Source: Actinomyces dentalis DSM 19115
Lineage (GTDB): Bacteria; Actinomycetota; Actinomycetes; Actinomycetales; Actinomycetaceae
Length of the DNA stretch: 64,000 bases
Assembly (NCBI RefSeq): GCF_000429225.1
Contig: NZ_AUBL01000014.1
Location: 1 to 64,000 of the forward strand
Direction of reading: 5' to 3'
Position 1 is the stretch's first letter, and every line of letters starts with the position of its first letter. Under the pieces are notes generated by a model. It saw nothing but the letters and a program-made list of their open reading frames with translations. It searched no databases and had not been told where the DNA came from. The position numbers and the translations under genes are program-made. Shown here one piece after another: positions 53,250-60,903 of the stretch.

Positions 53250-54293
53250 ATGTTGGACAACCCCTTCGAGGGACGATACGACCCGCTCCCGCCGGCGCTC
53301 GCGAAAAGGGGCTTCGCACAGCACCTCGCCCGGGTCGCCGACGACGTGACCCTCAGCTACGTCCGAGGGCCCGCCCACGGCGAGCCCCTCCTCCTCATCC
53401 CCGCCCAGATGGGCACGTGGCTGACCTACGCCCGCATCGCCGCCGAACTCAGCCGCGACTTCGAGGTCCTGGCCGTGGACGTCACCGGGCACGGGGCCTC
53501 CAGCTGGACGCCGGGGCGCTACACCTGGGACGCCGTCGGAGCCCACCTCGCCGCCCTCCTGGCCGCGACGCTGGAGGGCCCGGCCCTCGTCGCGGGCAAT
53601 TCCTCCGGCGGCATCTTCGCCCTGTGGCTCGCGGCGCGCCACCCGGAGGCCGTCAGCGCCATCGTCCTGGAGGACGCCCCCGTCTTCTCCGTCGAGTGGC
53701 CCCGCTTCCGGGACCGCGACCGCTTCGTCTACAACGGCCTCGTCCACGCGGTGGAGGTGCTCCAGGCCCCCGACCGCCGCCTGGCCGACTACTTCCGCGG
53801 CCAAGAGCTCCCCATCTCGCCCAGGCGCGCCAAGCGATTGCCCGACTGGGTCATCGACCGCATCATCGACCCCGGAGTGCGGCGCTGGGAGCGCCGCCAC
53901 CCCGGAGAGCCCTCGGGCTTCCAGGCGTGGTGGGCCCCTACGGCCTTCAGGGAGTTCTTCCGCTCCCTGTCCATGTTCGACCCCGACTTCGCCCGCGCCT
54001 TCGTCGACGGACGCATGTACGGCGACTTCTCGCACGCCGAGGCCCTGCGCGCCGCCCGGGCCCCGATCCTGCTCATGCACGCGAATTGGCTGCGGATCGA
54101 GCCCTACGGCCTGGTCGGCGCCCTCGACGACGACGACGTCGCCCACGTCCTGGAGCTGGCGCCGCGCACCCGGGTCCGGCGCTTCAAGGCCAACCACGTC
54201 ATCCACCGCGACGACCCGCGCGGCTACATCCGGGCGATCCGGGAGTTCCGGGACTCGCGCTCGCGGGCCCGATCCCCCCGCCGAGCGCCCTGA
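53250..54293 (+). CDS. Alpha/beta hydrolase
   Basis: A 347-residue alpha/beta-hydrolase-fold protein. The nucleophile elbow is GNSSGG (Ser near 116), preceded by the oxyanion-type LLLIPAQMGTWLTY, and the acid/His pair appear in DDDDVAHVL and KANHVIHRDD. ATG at 53250 is chosen from the promoter and the palindrome. The 3' end overlaps the opposite-strand repeat-protein gene by 95 bp. Substrate unknown; regulated probably by the divergent MarR protein. Confidence 0.88.
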   Translation: MLDNPFEGRYDPLPPALAKRGFAQHLARVADDVTLSYVRGPAHGEPLLLIPAQMGTWLTYARIAAELSRDFEVLAVDVTGHGASSWTPGRYTWDAVGAHLAALLAATLEGPALVAGNSSGGIFALWLAARHPEAVSAIVLEDAPVFSVEWPRFRDRDRFVYNGLVHAVEVLQAPDRRLADYFRGQELPISPRRAKRLPDWVIDRIIDPGVRRWERRHPGEPSGFQAWWAPTAFREFFRSLSMFDPDFARAFVDGRMYGDFSHAEALRAARAPILLMHANWLRIEPYGLVGALDDDDVAHVLELAPRTRVRRFKANHVIHRDDPRGYIRAIREFRDSRSRARSPRRAP

Positions 54294-55014
54294 GCACGGC
54301 CGCCCGCTCGGCCGTCGCGCCGTCCGCCCGGGCCCGCAGGGCCTCGTCGGGGGCGAAGCCTGCGACGAGCCAGGAGGCCACATCATCGCGCGGGACGCCC
54401 GCGTCCCACCACCGCCGCAGGACGTCGAAGGCATCGACCCCGCCCGCCGCGAGCGCGGCCGCCTCCGCGGGCCGCAGGCCGATGGCGCGCCAGGCGGCGG
54501 CGCCGGCGGGGTCGATCCCGGTCGCGGCCCAGGAGGCCGCCTCCTCGCCGCAGCGCCATCCCGCGTCGAGGTAGGCGCGGGCGGTGGCGGCGCGGATGCC
54601 GGCGCCGAGCAGCTCGCGCATGGCCTCGGCCTCGTCGTCGGCCAGGGCGTCGGGGCGGCGGGCCCGACGGCCCAGCAGGGTCCGCCACCATCTGCGGGGG
54701 CGGGGCCGCTCCCCGGCGAGGTGCCGGTCGGCGGCCTCGGCGCGGCTGTAGCCGAGCTCGTGCCACTGCACGGCGTCGCGGGGCGTCATTCCGGCGCGCA
54801 GCATGGGCGGCACGGTGTGCGGGCTCACTCCCGCCGCGCGCCAGGCGGAGGCGTCGGCGGGGGCGTGGACGCCTCCGTCGCGCCAGCGCAGCGCCGCGTC
54901 CAGCCGGAAGCCGGCGCCGATCCAGCGGCGCGCCCGCCCGACGTCGAATCCGGCGGCGGTCCACTCGTGGAGGGGCTCGGGCCCCGGGTCGGGCTCGTCG
55001 TGGACGACGGTCAT
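54199..55014 (-). CDS. Protein of thirteen W-x-x-A-G helical repeats
   Basis: A 271-residue protein of no recognised family. After a short acidic start it consists of thirteen units of 13-14 residues with pattern (W/L/Y)-x2-A-G-(F/V/I/Y)-x4-A-x2, for example WTAAGFDVGRARR, WIGAGFRLDAALR, WRAAGVSPHTVPP, WHELGYSRAEAAD, then after a basic insert (RPRPRRWWRTLLGRRARRP) WAATGIDPAGAAA, WRAIGLRPAEAAA and WLVAGFAPDEALR. Each probably forms a short helix and turn. The ATG overlaps the VWA stop (ATGA), so it belongs to the MoxR-VWA operon, perhaps as substrate adaptor (inference). Confidence 0.75.
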   Translation of the reverse strand: MTVVHDEPDPGPEPLHEWTAAGFDVGRARRWIGAGFRLDAALRWRDGGVHAPADASAWRAAGVSPHTVPPMLRAGMTPRDAVQWHELGYSRAEAADRHLAGERPRPRRWWRTLLGRRARRPDALADDEAEAMRELLGAGIRAATARAYLDAGWRCGEEAASWAATGIDPAGAAAWRAIGLRPAEAAALAAGGVDAFDVLRRWWDAGVPRDDVASWLVAGFAPDEALRARADGATAERAAVLRALGGGIGPASASPGTPGSPGCSRAGRRGG

Positions 55015-56432
55015 GTCCTGCTCCTGGTGACGGCGCCGGCGGACGGCGGGCCCGCCGGCAGGGGGATGGTGCGCGCCCACGCGGGCGGCGGGGCCTGGGC
55101 CCGCAGGCCCGGGCCGGGTTCGACCAGGCCGATGACCACGGGCACGGGCGGGCGCCGATCGGGCCAGGGGGTCTGCCCGTCGGTCAGGACGAGGATGAGG
55201 TCGGGGCGGGGGCGCAGGGCCAGCGCGGCGCTCATGCCCTCGCGCTGGTCGGTGCCGCCCCCGCCGACCAGTTCGATGTCCTCGACGCGGCGGACGGTCT
55301 GGATGCCGTGGGCGCGCCGGTCGCAGCAGATGACGCGCAGGCGGCGCCGCGGTCCGGCGGCGCGGGCGAGGATCTCCGTGATCTCGGTCAGGAAGCCGGT
55401 GAGAATGGCCGGGGTGATGGAGCCGGAGGTGTCGACGACGAGCGCGACGTCGGGGTCCGGGCCGACCATCGCGGGCATGACGATCCCGTCGCCGGCCGTC
55501 CGGCGCGAGGGGCGGGCGTAGGTGAAGTCCACCCGGCCCGCCGCCCGCCGCACCCCGCGTCGCAGGAGGGCCCCGAGCTCGGCGCGCCAGTCGACGGCGG
55601 GGCGCAGCCGCCGGTCCGCCCAGCGCCGCCACCCGCCGGGGACGGTGGCGCGCCGGATCGAGCGGGTCTCGATCTCGCGGGCGACGGCGAGCTCGAGCAG
55701 GTCGCGCTCGGTGTCGTCGAGTCCGGGGGCGGGCCCTCCCGCGCCGGGCGGCGCGTCGTCGATCCCGTCGACGGCGCCGCCGCAGTCGATGGGGTCGGCG
55801 AGCGGGCGCCCGCCCCTGCGGTGCGCGGCGTCGAGGACCTCGATGAGGGACAGGTACTCCTCGGCCAGCCGTCCGGGGGGAAGCCCCAGGCCGCGGGGCG
55901 AGACGACTCCGGCGGGCGTGGTGAGCCCCATGGACTCCAGGTCGTCGTTGACCTCGGCGTCCGCGGCCCGGTTCCACGGGCGCGCCGCCTGCCGCCCGCC
56001 CGCGGCGGGCGCCGCTCCCCGCGGGCGGGCGGCCCGACTTGCGGCGGGCGACGTCGGGCTTTCGGGCGGGGCCGGGGCGCGCTCCGCGTGGTGGCGGACG
56101 AGGTGGCCGATGTGGTGCAGCATCCACCAGCCGATCTCGGCCACCGGGGTGGCCAGGGCCGTGCCGGGGTCGAGGTGGACGCGCCACCGGGTGTCGGTCG
56201 GGAAGGCCCGGAGGGCCGGGTCTGCGACGGGTTCGCCGGTGTCCTCGTCCAGGTGCGCCTCGACGAGGACCGGTTGGAGCGCGAACAGCGCGCGGACCAG
56301 GTAGGGCGCCCGGGCGGCCGCCCACAGCCGGGCCCACCCGAAGCGGGCCAGCACCTGCTCGGCGCGGTCGGGGGCGGCCGCCGGGGCGCGCTCCGCGTCG
56401 GGGTCGGGGCCCGCGGGGGTCGGGGCGGTCAT
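55011..56432 (-). CDS. VWA/DUF2201-type metallopeptidase-like protein
   Basis: A 473-residue protein. The N-terminal half contains WWMLHHIGHLVRHHAERA, the His-rich helix of the DUF2201 putative metallopeptidase domain, and AADAEVNDDLES. The C-terminal half is a VWA-like domain with the metal-site motif VVDTSGSI and LILVLTDGQTPWP. MoxR-family ATPases typically act on such VWA partners. ATGA overlaps join it to moxR upstream and to the repeat-protein gene downstream. Confidence 0.88.
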   Translation of the reverse strand: MTAPTPAGPDPDAERAPAAAPDRAEQVLARFGWARLWAAARAPYLVRALFALQPVLVEAHLDEDTGEPVADPALRAFPTDTRWRVHLDPGTALATPVAEIGWWMLHHIGHLVRHHAERAPAPPESPTSPAASRAARPRGAAPAAGGRQAARPWNRAADAEVNDDLESMGLTTPAGVVSPRGLGLPPGRLAEEYLSLIEVLDAAHRRGGRPLADPIDCGGAVDGIDDAPPGAGGPAPGLDDTERDLLELAVAREIETRSIRRATVPGGWRRWADRRLRPAVDWRAELGALLRRGVRRAAGRVDFTYARPSRRTAGDGIVMPAMVGPDPDVALVVDTSGSITPAILTGFLTEITEILARAAGPRRRLRVICCDRRAHGIQTVRRVEDIELVGGGGTDQREGMSAALALRPRPDLILVLTDGQTPWPDRRPPVPVVIGLVEPGPGLRAQAPPPAWARTIPLPAGPPSAGAVTRSRT

Positions 56433-57514
56433 GGCATGAGTCCCGCCGAGCGCAGGACGGGGGCGAGCTCGGTCATGGCCGCGGGCAGGCGCGCGCCCGG
56501 CGGCCTGGCGGCGGCGAGGTCGCGCGCCGAGGCGGCGGCCACGTCCGGCGTCGTGCGGGCGACCCGGGCGATGAGGGTCCAGGCCCGCTCCCACGCGGGG
56601 GCGCTCCCGTCGGCGATGACGTGGGCGACGACCGCGCCCAGCAGCGCGTGCAGGTGGTCGGGCCTGCGCGGCAGCGGCGCCGCGGGGTCGTCCAGCAGCT
56701 CGCGGGGGTCGGGCAGGTCGAGGGTGCGCAGCCAGGACAGGGCCTCCAGGCCCGCGGCCTCGCCGACCGCGCCCATGATCAGTGCGGCCCTGACCGCCTC
56801 GTCGGCGTCGTTGGCGTCGGCGGCGGCGAGGGCGCGCGCCGCCATCTGCCAGGTCCGCGGGCTGGGCCAGGCACGGCCTGCCCGCTCGGGCGAGTCGGGC
56901 ACGGCCAGCACCAGCTCGGGGCGCACGCGCAGGAACGCCCCGATCCGGGCCGTCGCCGCGGCGATGCGGTCCGGCCCGGGGGCGCGCACCGGGGCGTCGT
57001 CGGCGGTGAAGCCGCGGGTGAAGCCCTCGGCCACGTCGGCGGCGGCGATGCGCCAGTCCAGGTGCACGAGCCGGTTGGCCAGGGGCGCCGACAGCTCCCA
57101 GCCGTCGGCGGCGATGCCCGGCGGGTTCGCGGCGGCGACGATCCTGATCTCCCGGGGCAGGGCGAGGTCGCCGACGGCGCGCTCGAGCACCACCCGGAGC
57201 ATGGCGGCCTGCACCGCCGGCGGCGCCGTGGTCAGCTCGTCCAGGAAGAGCAGTCCCGTCCCGGCCGCGGCGAGCCGCCGGGCCCAGCGCGGCGGGGCGA
57301 ACCGGGTCTCCTCGTCGCGGATGACGGGCAGGCCCGAGAAGTCGCTGGGCTCGCGGATGGAGCCGATGACCGTCTCCACCGGCAGGTCCAGCCGTGCTGC
57401 GAGCGCGAGGACCGCGGAGGTCTTCCCCGTTCCCGGCGCGCCCCACAGCAGCACGGGCAGGTTCGCCCCGACCGCCAGCGCCAGGGCCGCGCGCGTCGTC
57501 GCGTTGTCGCTCAT
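56429..57514 (-). CDS. MoxR-family AAA+ ATPase
   Basis: A 361-residue chaperone-like ATPase. Walker A GAPGTGKT at 25-32, Walker B LLFLDELTTAP near 88, sensor 1 VAAANPPG and an arginine-rich sensor 2 region SPRTWQMAARAL are visible. MoxR proteins assemble or activate metal-dependent complexes with VWA proteins. It follows the HTH gene by 20 nt and overlaps the VWA gene by 4 nt. Confidence 0.93.
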   Translation of the reverse strand: MSDNATTRAALALAVGANLPVLLWGAPGTGKTSAVLALAARLDLPVETVIGSIREPSDFSGLPVIRDEETRFAPPRWARRLAAAGTGLLFLDELTTAPPAVQAAMLRVVLERAVGDLALPREIRIVAAANPPGIAADGWELSAPLANRLVHLDWRIAAADVAEGFTRGFTADDAPVRAPGPDRIAAATARIGAFLRVRPELVLAVPDSPERAGRAWPSPRTWQMAARALAAADANDADEAVRAALIMGAVGEAAGLEALSWLRTLDLPDPRELLDDPAAPLPRRPDHLHALLGAVVAHVIADGSAPAWERAWTLIARVARTTPDVAAASARDLAAARPPGARLPAAMTELAPVLRSAGLMP

Positions 57515-57534
57515 GGACCGCCTCCCGCCACGCG

Positions 57535-57771
57535 CTACCCGCGGCCGCGGAGCAGCCCGCGGCCGGCGTACTTCTTGTGGACGGCCTGCTTGGACACCCC
57601 CAGGGCCGCGGCGATCTGCGCCCAGGTGGCGCCCCGGTTGCGGGCCCGGCGCACGAGCACCGCCTCCAGGCGCTCCAGCTCGGCGCGCACCCGCACCGTC
57701 GCCTCGAGGCCGGTCAGGGGGCCGTCGGCGGCCGCCCGCTCCACCATCGCCGTCAGAGGTTCGACATCCAT
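57535..57771 (-). CDS. Small helix-turn-helix regulator of the MoxR-VWA operon
   Basis: A 78-residue protein: an N-terminal helix-rich part with VRAELERLEAVLVRRARNRG and a C-terminal HTH, ATWAQIAAALGVSKQAVHKK. ATG at 57771 is fixed by an excellent promoter 7 nt upstream (TTGACT-17-TAAAGT), giving a leaderless mRNA. Palindromes cover both promoter hexamers, so autoregulation of the four-gene operon is likely. Confidence 0.85.
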   Translation of the reverse strand: MDVEPLTAMVERAAADGPLTGLEATVRVRAELERLEAVLVRRARNRGATWAQIAAALGVSKQAVHKKYAGRGLLRGRG

Positions 57772-57774
57772 GAG

Positions 57775-57867
57775 GTCAACTTTAATTGACCACCGACAGG
57801 AAGTCAACTCCGATTGACGTCCCGGGACGATCGCCGCCGGGCTCCCCGGAAGTGATCTCCGTCGGAC
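57775..57867 (-). promoter_or_regulatory. Operon promoter with three iterated operator-like palindromes
   Basis: GTCAA-N6-TTGAC occurs at 57775-57790 and 57803-57818; a degenerate copy GTGAT-N6-CGGAC is at 57852-57867. Minus-strand TTGACT (57802-57807) and TAAAGT (57779-57784), 17 nt apart, form the promoter, so site 2 covers the -35 and site 1 the -10. Sites 2 and 3 lie in a diverged 49-bp tandem duplication starting at 57799 and 57848. Confidence 0.75.
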
Positions 57868-58000
57868 GCCCCGGGGGCGATCGCCGTCGGGCCGCGACTC
57901 GCGCTCGCCCTCCTCCGCGAGGAGGACGAGCGACGCGCTCGCATGTGACATGCTTCGTCCAACCCCGCTTCCCGTATGCCTCGATGAAAGGTGAATCCCC

Positions 58001-58870
58001 GTGCAACGCCGCGAATTCCTGCTCATGCTGGCCGCCGCCACGGCCTCCGCCACCGGCGCCTGCTCGCTGACCGACGACGCGGCGCCGTCCTCGGCGTCGT
58101 CCCCCTCCGCGCCCGCGGCGCCCTCCGAGCCCCCGACGTCCTCGCCCACGCCCACGCCCGCGCCGAGCCCGACGCCCTCGCACGGGCCCCTGTGGCTGCA
58201 GGACGGCCCCCCGCCGCTGCCCGGCCCCCAGGAGCTCGACGGCGTCATCACCGAGCTGCCCGAGGCCGTGGGCAATACGGTGGCGATCACCGTCGACGAC
58301 GGCGCCGACTCCTCCGTCGTCGACGCCTACCTGGACTTCGCCAAGGACTCCGGGGTGCGCCTGACCTTCTTCGTCACCTCCTCCTACCCCGGCTGGACGG
58401 ACTGCAAGGACAAGATGGCGCCGCTGGTGGAGTCCGGGCAGGTGCAGCTGGGCAACCACACCGTCACGCACGCGGGGCTGACCGAGCTGGACGAGGCGGG
58501 GATCATCTCCGAGGTCGGCGGCTGCGAGTCCTTCCTCAACAGCACCTACGGGGTCACCGGCGCCCCCTTCGTCCGCCCGCCCTACGGCTACCGCGGCGAG
58601 TGGACGGACTCGGTGTGCGCGAAGCTGGGCTACACGACCCCCACCATGTGGTACGGCTCCTTCGGCGACTCGGGCCTGCTGACCGAGGACGTCCTGCTCG
58701 GCGAGGCCCAGAAGTGGCTGCTGGCCCAGCACATCGTCATCGGCCACGCCAACTTCCCCACCGTCACCCACCTGTACGGCCAGATCATCGACATCCTGCG
58801 CGAGCGCGCCCTGCTGACCGCCACGCTCGACGACGTCTACTTCGGCCCGGGCCACAACCGGCGCGTGTGA
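58001..58870 (+). CDS. Polysaccharide deacetylase lipoprotein
   Basis: A 289-residue NodB-fold protein. It starts MQRREFLLMLAAATAS with a lipobox GAC at Cys21 (twin Arg suggests Tat export), then a Ser/Pro linker (30-60). The catalytic TVDDGADSS and zinc motif NHTVTHAGL are present, as is PPYGYRGEW. It may deacetylate peptidoglycan or another cell-wall glycan. GTG at 58001 has AAAGGTGA upstream. A 13-bp-stem hairpin (57902-57932) and the palindrome GCATGTGACATGC (57941-57953) lie upstream. Confidence 0.88.
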   Translation: MQRREFLLMLAAATASATGACSLTDDAAPSSASSPSAPAAPSEPPTSSPTPTPAPSPTPSHGPLWLQDGPPPLPGPQELDGVITELPEAVGNTVAITVDDGADSSVVDAYLDFAKDSGVRLTFFVTSSYPGWTDCKDKMAPLVESGQVQLGNHTVTHAGLTELDEAGIISEVGGCESFLNSTYGVTGAPFVRPPYGYRGEWTDSVCAKLGYTTPTMWYGSFGDSGLLTEDVLLGEAQKWLLAQHIVIGHANFPTVTHLYGQIIDILRERALLTATLDDVYFGPGHNRRV

Positions 58871-58919
58871 GGCCGCCGGCGTCGGGCCCCTCCCCCGGGA
58901 GCGGACCCGGCGCCGGACC

Positions 58920-60608
58920 TCAGCGCGGGGCGACGCCCGCCTTGATCAGGCCCACGACGTGCCCGTCGGTCAGGGCCTCCCAGCTCGCCTCGATGATGTC
59001 GGTGCCCACGCCGACGGTGGACCAGCTGCGCTCGCCGTCGGTGATCTCGATGAGGACCCGCACGATGGAGCGGGTGCCCCGCTCGGCGTCGAGAATGCGG
59101 ACCTTGAAGTCGGTCAGCTCGAAGGCCCGGATCTCCGGGTAGGTCTGCGCCAGGGCCTCGCACAGGGCGTGGTCGAGGGCGTTGACCGGCCCGTTGCCCT
59201 CCCCGAGCACCGCCCGGCGCCGCCCCCCGACCCACAGGCGCACGGTCGCCTCGGAGTCGGTCGGCGTGTCCCCTCCCAGGGGCAGGAGCCGCTCCCCGGG
59301 CAGGGGCCGGGCCTGGATGGAGGCGCGCCAGGACTCCACCCGGAAGTACTCGGGCAGCTCCCCCAGGGCGGCGCGCAGGAGGAGCTCGAAGCTGCCGTCG
59401 GCGGCGTCGTAGGCGTAGCCGAGGGCCTCGCGCGCCTTGACCGCCTCGGTCACGCGGGCCAGCAGCGCGGCGTCGCCGCCGGTGTCGATGCCCAGCTCGC
59501 GGGCCTTGAGCTCGATGGAGGCCCGCCCGGCCATCTCCGAGACGAGCATGGTCATGGTGTTGCCCACGCGGGCCGGGTCCACGTGCTGGTAGAGGTCGGG
59601 ATCGACCCTGATCGCCGAGGCGTGCAGCCCCGCCTTGTGGGCGAAGGCCCGGGTACCCACGTAGGGCAGGCGCCCCGACGGCGCACGGTCGGCGATCTCC
59701 CCCACCGTGCGCGAGACGGCGCTCAGCTCCGCCAGGCGGCGGGCGCGCTCGGGCCCGTCCCCGGGCAGGGCGCTCCACCCGGTCTTGAGCTCGAGATCGG
59801 CGATGAGGGTGAGGATATTGGCGTTGCCGGTGCGCTCCCCGAAGCCGTTGACGCAGCCCTGGACCTGCCGGGCCCCGGCCTCGACGGCGGCCAGGGCCCC
59901 GGCCACGGCCAGTCCGGCGTCGTCGTGGGTGTGGATGCCGACGACGCACTCGGGGCGGCCGGCCTCGTCGAGCGCGCGGCGCAGGCGGGCGACGGCCGCG
60001 GCGACGGCGCCGGGCAGGGTTCCGCCGTTGGTGTCGCAGGCGACGACGGCCCCGGCCCCGGCCCGCGCGGCGGCGAGGGCGACCTCGATGCCGTAGCGCG
60101 GGTCGCGGCTCAGCCCGTCGAAGAAGTGCTCCAGGTCCACCATGGTCTCGCGGCCGGCGGCCACGAGCAGGCCGACCGTGTCTCGCACCATCCGCAGGTT
60201 CTCGGCGGCCGTGGTGCGCAGGGCCCGCTCGACGTGGAGGGGGTCGGACTTGGCCACGATCGTGACCACCGGGGCGCCGCTGTCGATCAGGGCGCGGACC
60301 TGCTCGTCGTGCTCGGCCGCCGCTCCGACCCGGCAGGTCGAGCCGAAGGCCGCGAGCCTGGAGGCGGTCAGGTCGAGCTCGTCGCGGGCGCGGGCGAAGA
60401 ACTCGGTGTCCTTGGGCACCGCCCCGGGCCAGCCGCCCTCGATGTAGGCCACCCCGAGCCCGTCGAGTAGGCGCGCGACGGCGAGCTTGTCGGCGACGGT
60501 GAAGGACACGGACTGCTGCTGGGCGCCGTCGCGCAGGGTGGTGTCGTAGACGCTCACCGTCGGCGCGCCCGCCGACGGCCGTGCGGCTGGTGTAGTGGCG
60601 GCGCGCAT
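58920..60608 (-). CDS. cimA: Citramalate synthase
   Basis: Makes (R)-citramalate from pyruvate and acetyl-CoA, a threonine-independent route to 2-oxobutyrate and isoleucine. The 562-residue protein has the HMGL-like barrel with YDTTLRDGAQQQSVSF, the metal motif GIHTHDDAGLAVA and CVNGFGERTGNAN, then the LeuA allosteric domain (about 420-550). Length and motifs fit CimA rather than LeuA. GGAGGGC precedes the ATG. ilvE and leuB lie close by. Confidence 0.92.
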   Translation of the reverse strand: MRAATTPAARPSAGAPTVSVYDTTLRDGAQQQSVSFTVADKLAVARLLDGLGVAYIEGGWPGAVPKDTEFFARARDELDLTASRLAAFGSTCRVGAAAEHDEQVRALIDSGAPVVTIVAKSDPLHVERALRTTAAENLRMVRDTVGLLVAAGRETMVDLEHFFDGLSRDPRYGIEVALAAARAGAGAVVACDTNGGTLPGAVAAAVARLRRALDEAGRPECVVGIHTHDDAGLAVAGALAAVEAGARQVQGCVNGFGERTGNANILTLIADLELKTGWSALPGDGPERARRLAELSAVSRTVGEIADRAPSGRLPYVGTRAFAHKAGLHASAIRVDPDLYQHVDPARVGNTMTMLVSEMAGRASIELKARELGIDTGGDAALLARVTEAVKAREALGYAYDAADGSFELLLRAALGELPEYFRVESWRASIQARPLPGERLLPLGGDTPTDSEATVRLWVGGRRRAVLGEGNGPVNALDHALCEALAQTYPEIRAFELTDFKVRILDAERGTRSIVRVLIEITDGERSWSTVGVGTDIIEASWEALTDGHVVGLIKAGVAPR

Positions 60609-60903
60609 CTGCCCTCCGGTTCGTCGCGGACCTCGATGACGGCGTCAGTGTGTCACAAAAACGGCGCGGCCCCGGGGAGTCGGCCGCCCGGGGCCGCGAC
60701 CGCCGCCCCGCGCCCGTCGTCCTGGCGGCCCCGATGCTCGTCATTGCGATGAAGATCAGGAGCGGGAGCCCCGGACCCGTGATCTACGCGCAGAACAGGG
60801 CCGCTGAACAGGGTCACTCGGGCCTCCTGATCATCGGGTCGCGGATAGTCCTGTAGCGTATCCCTTTCCGTGCGGAGGGGGCTGGGTCTTCTCCTCAGGG
60901 TCG
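60609..60903. other. Intergenic region between cimA and the LCP gene
   Basis: Contains the cimA 5' leader, with an A-rich patch near 60651-60662, and a plus-strand remnant resembling a sugar transferase. No complete gene is present. Confidence 0.6.
60713..60856 (+). pseudogene. Remnant of a bacterial sugar transferase (WbaP/WcaJ type)
   Basis: The frame encodes VVLAAPMLVIAMKIRSGS, then PGPVIYAQNRAAEQGHSGLL, ending shortly after SRIVL. This resembles the conserved first segment of undecaprenyl-phosphate sugar transferases (P-L-L-x-I-A-I-K-L-x-S-x-G-P-V, then Q-x-R-x-G). Only about 45 residues are left, the expected KFRSM motif has decayed to GSRIVL, and no catalytic part follows. Proximity to an LCP gene, often found in glycopolymer loci, supports an ancestral glycan locus. 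Alternatively a chance match. Confidence 0.45.
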
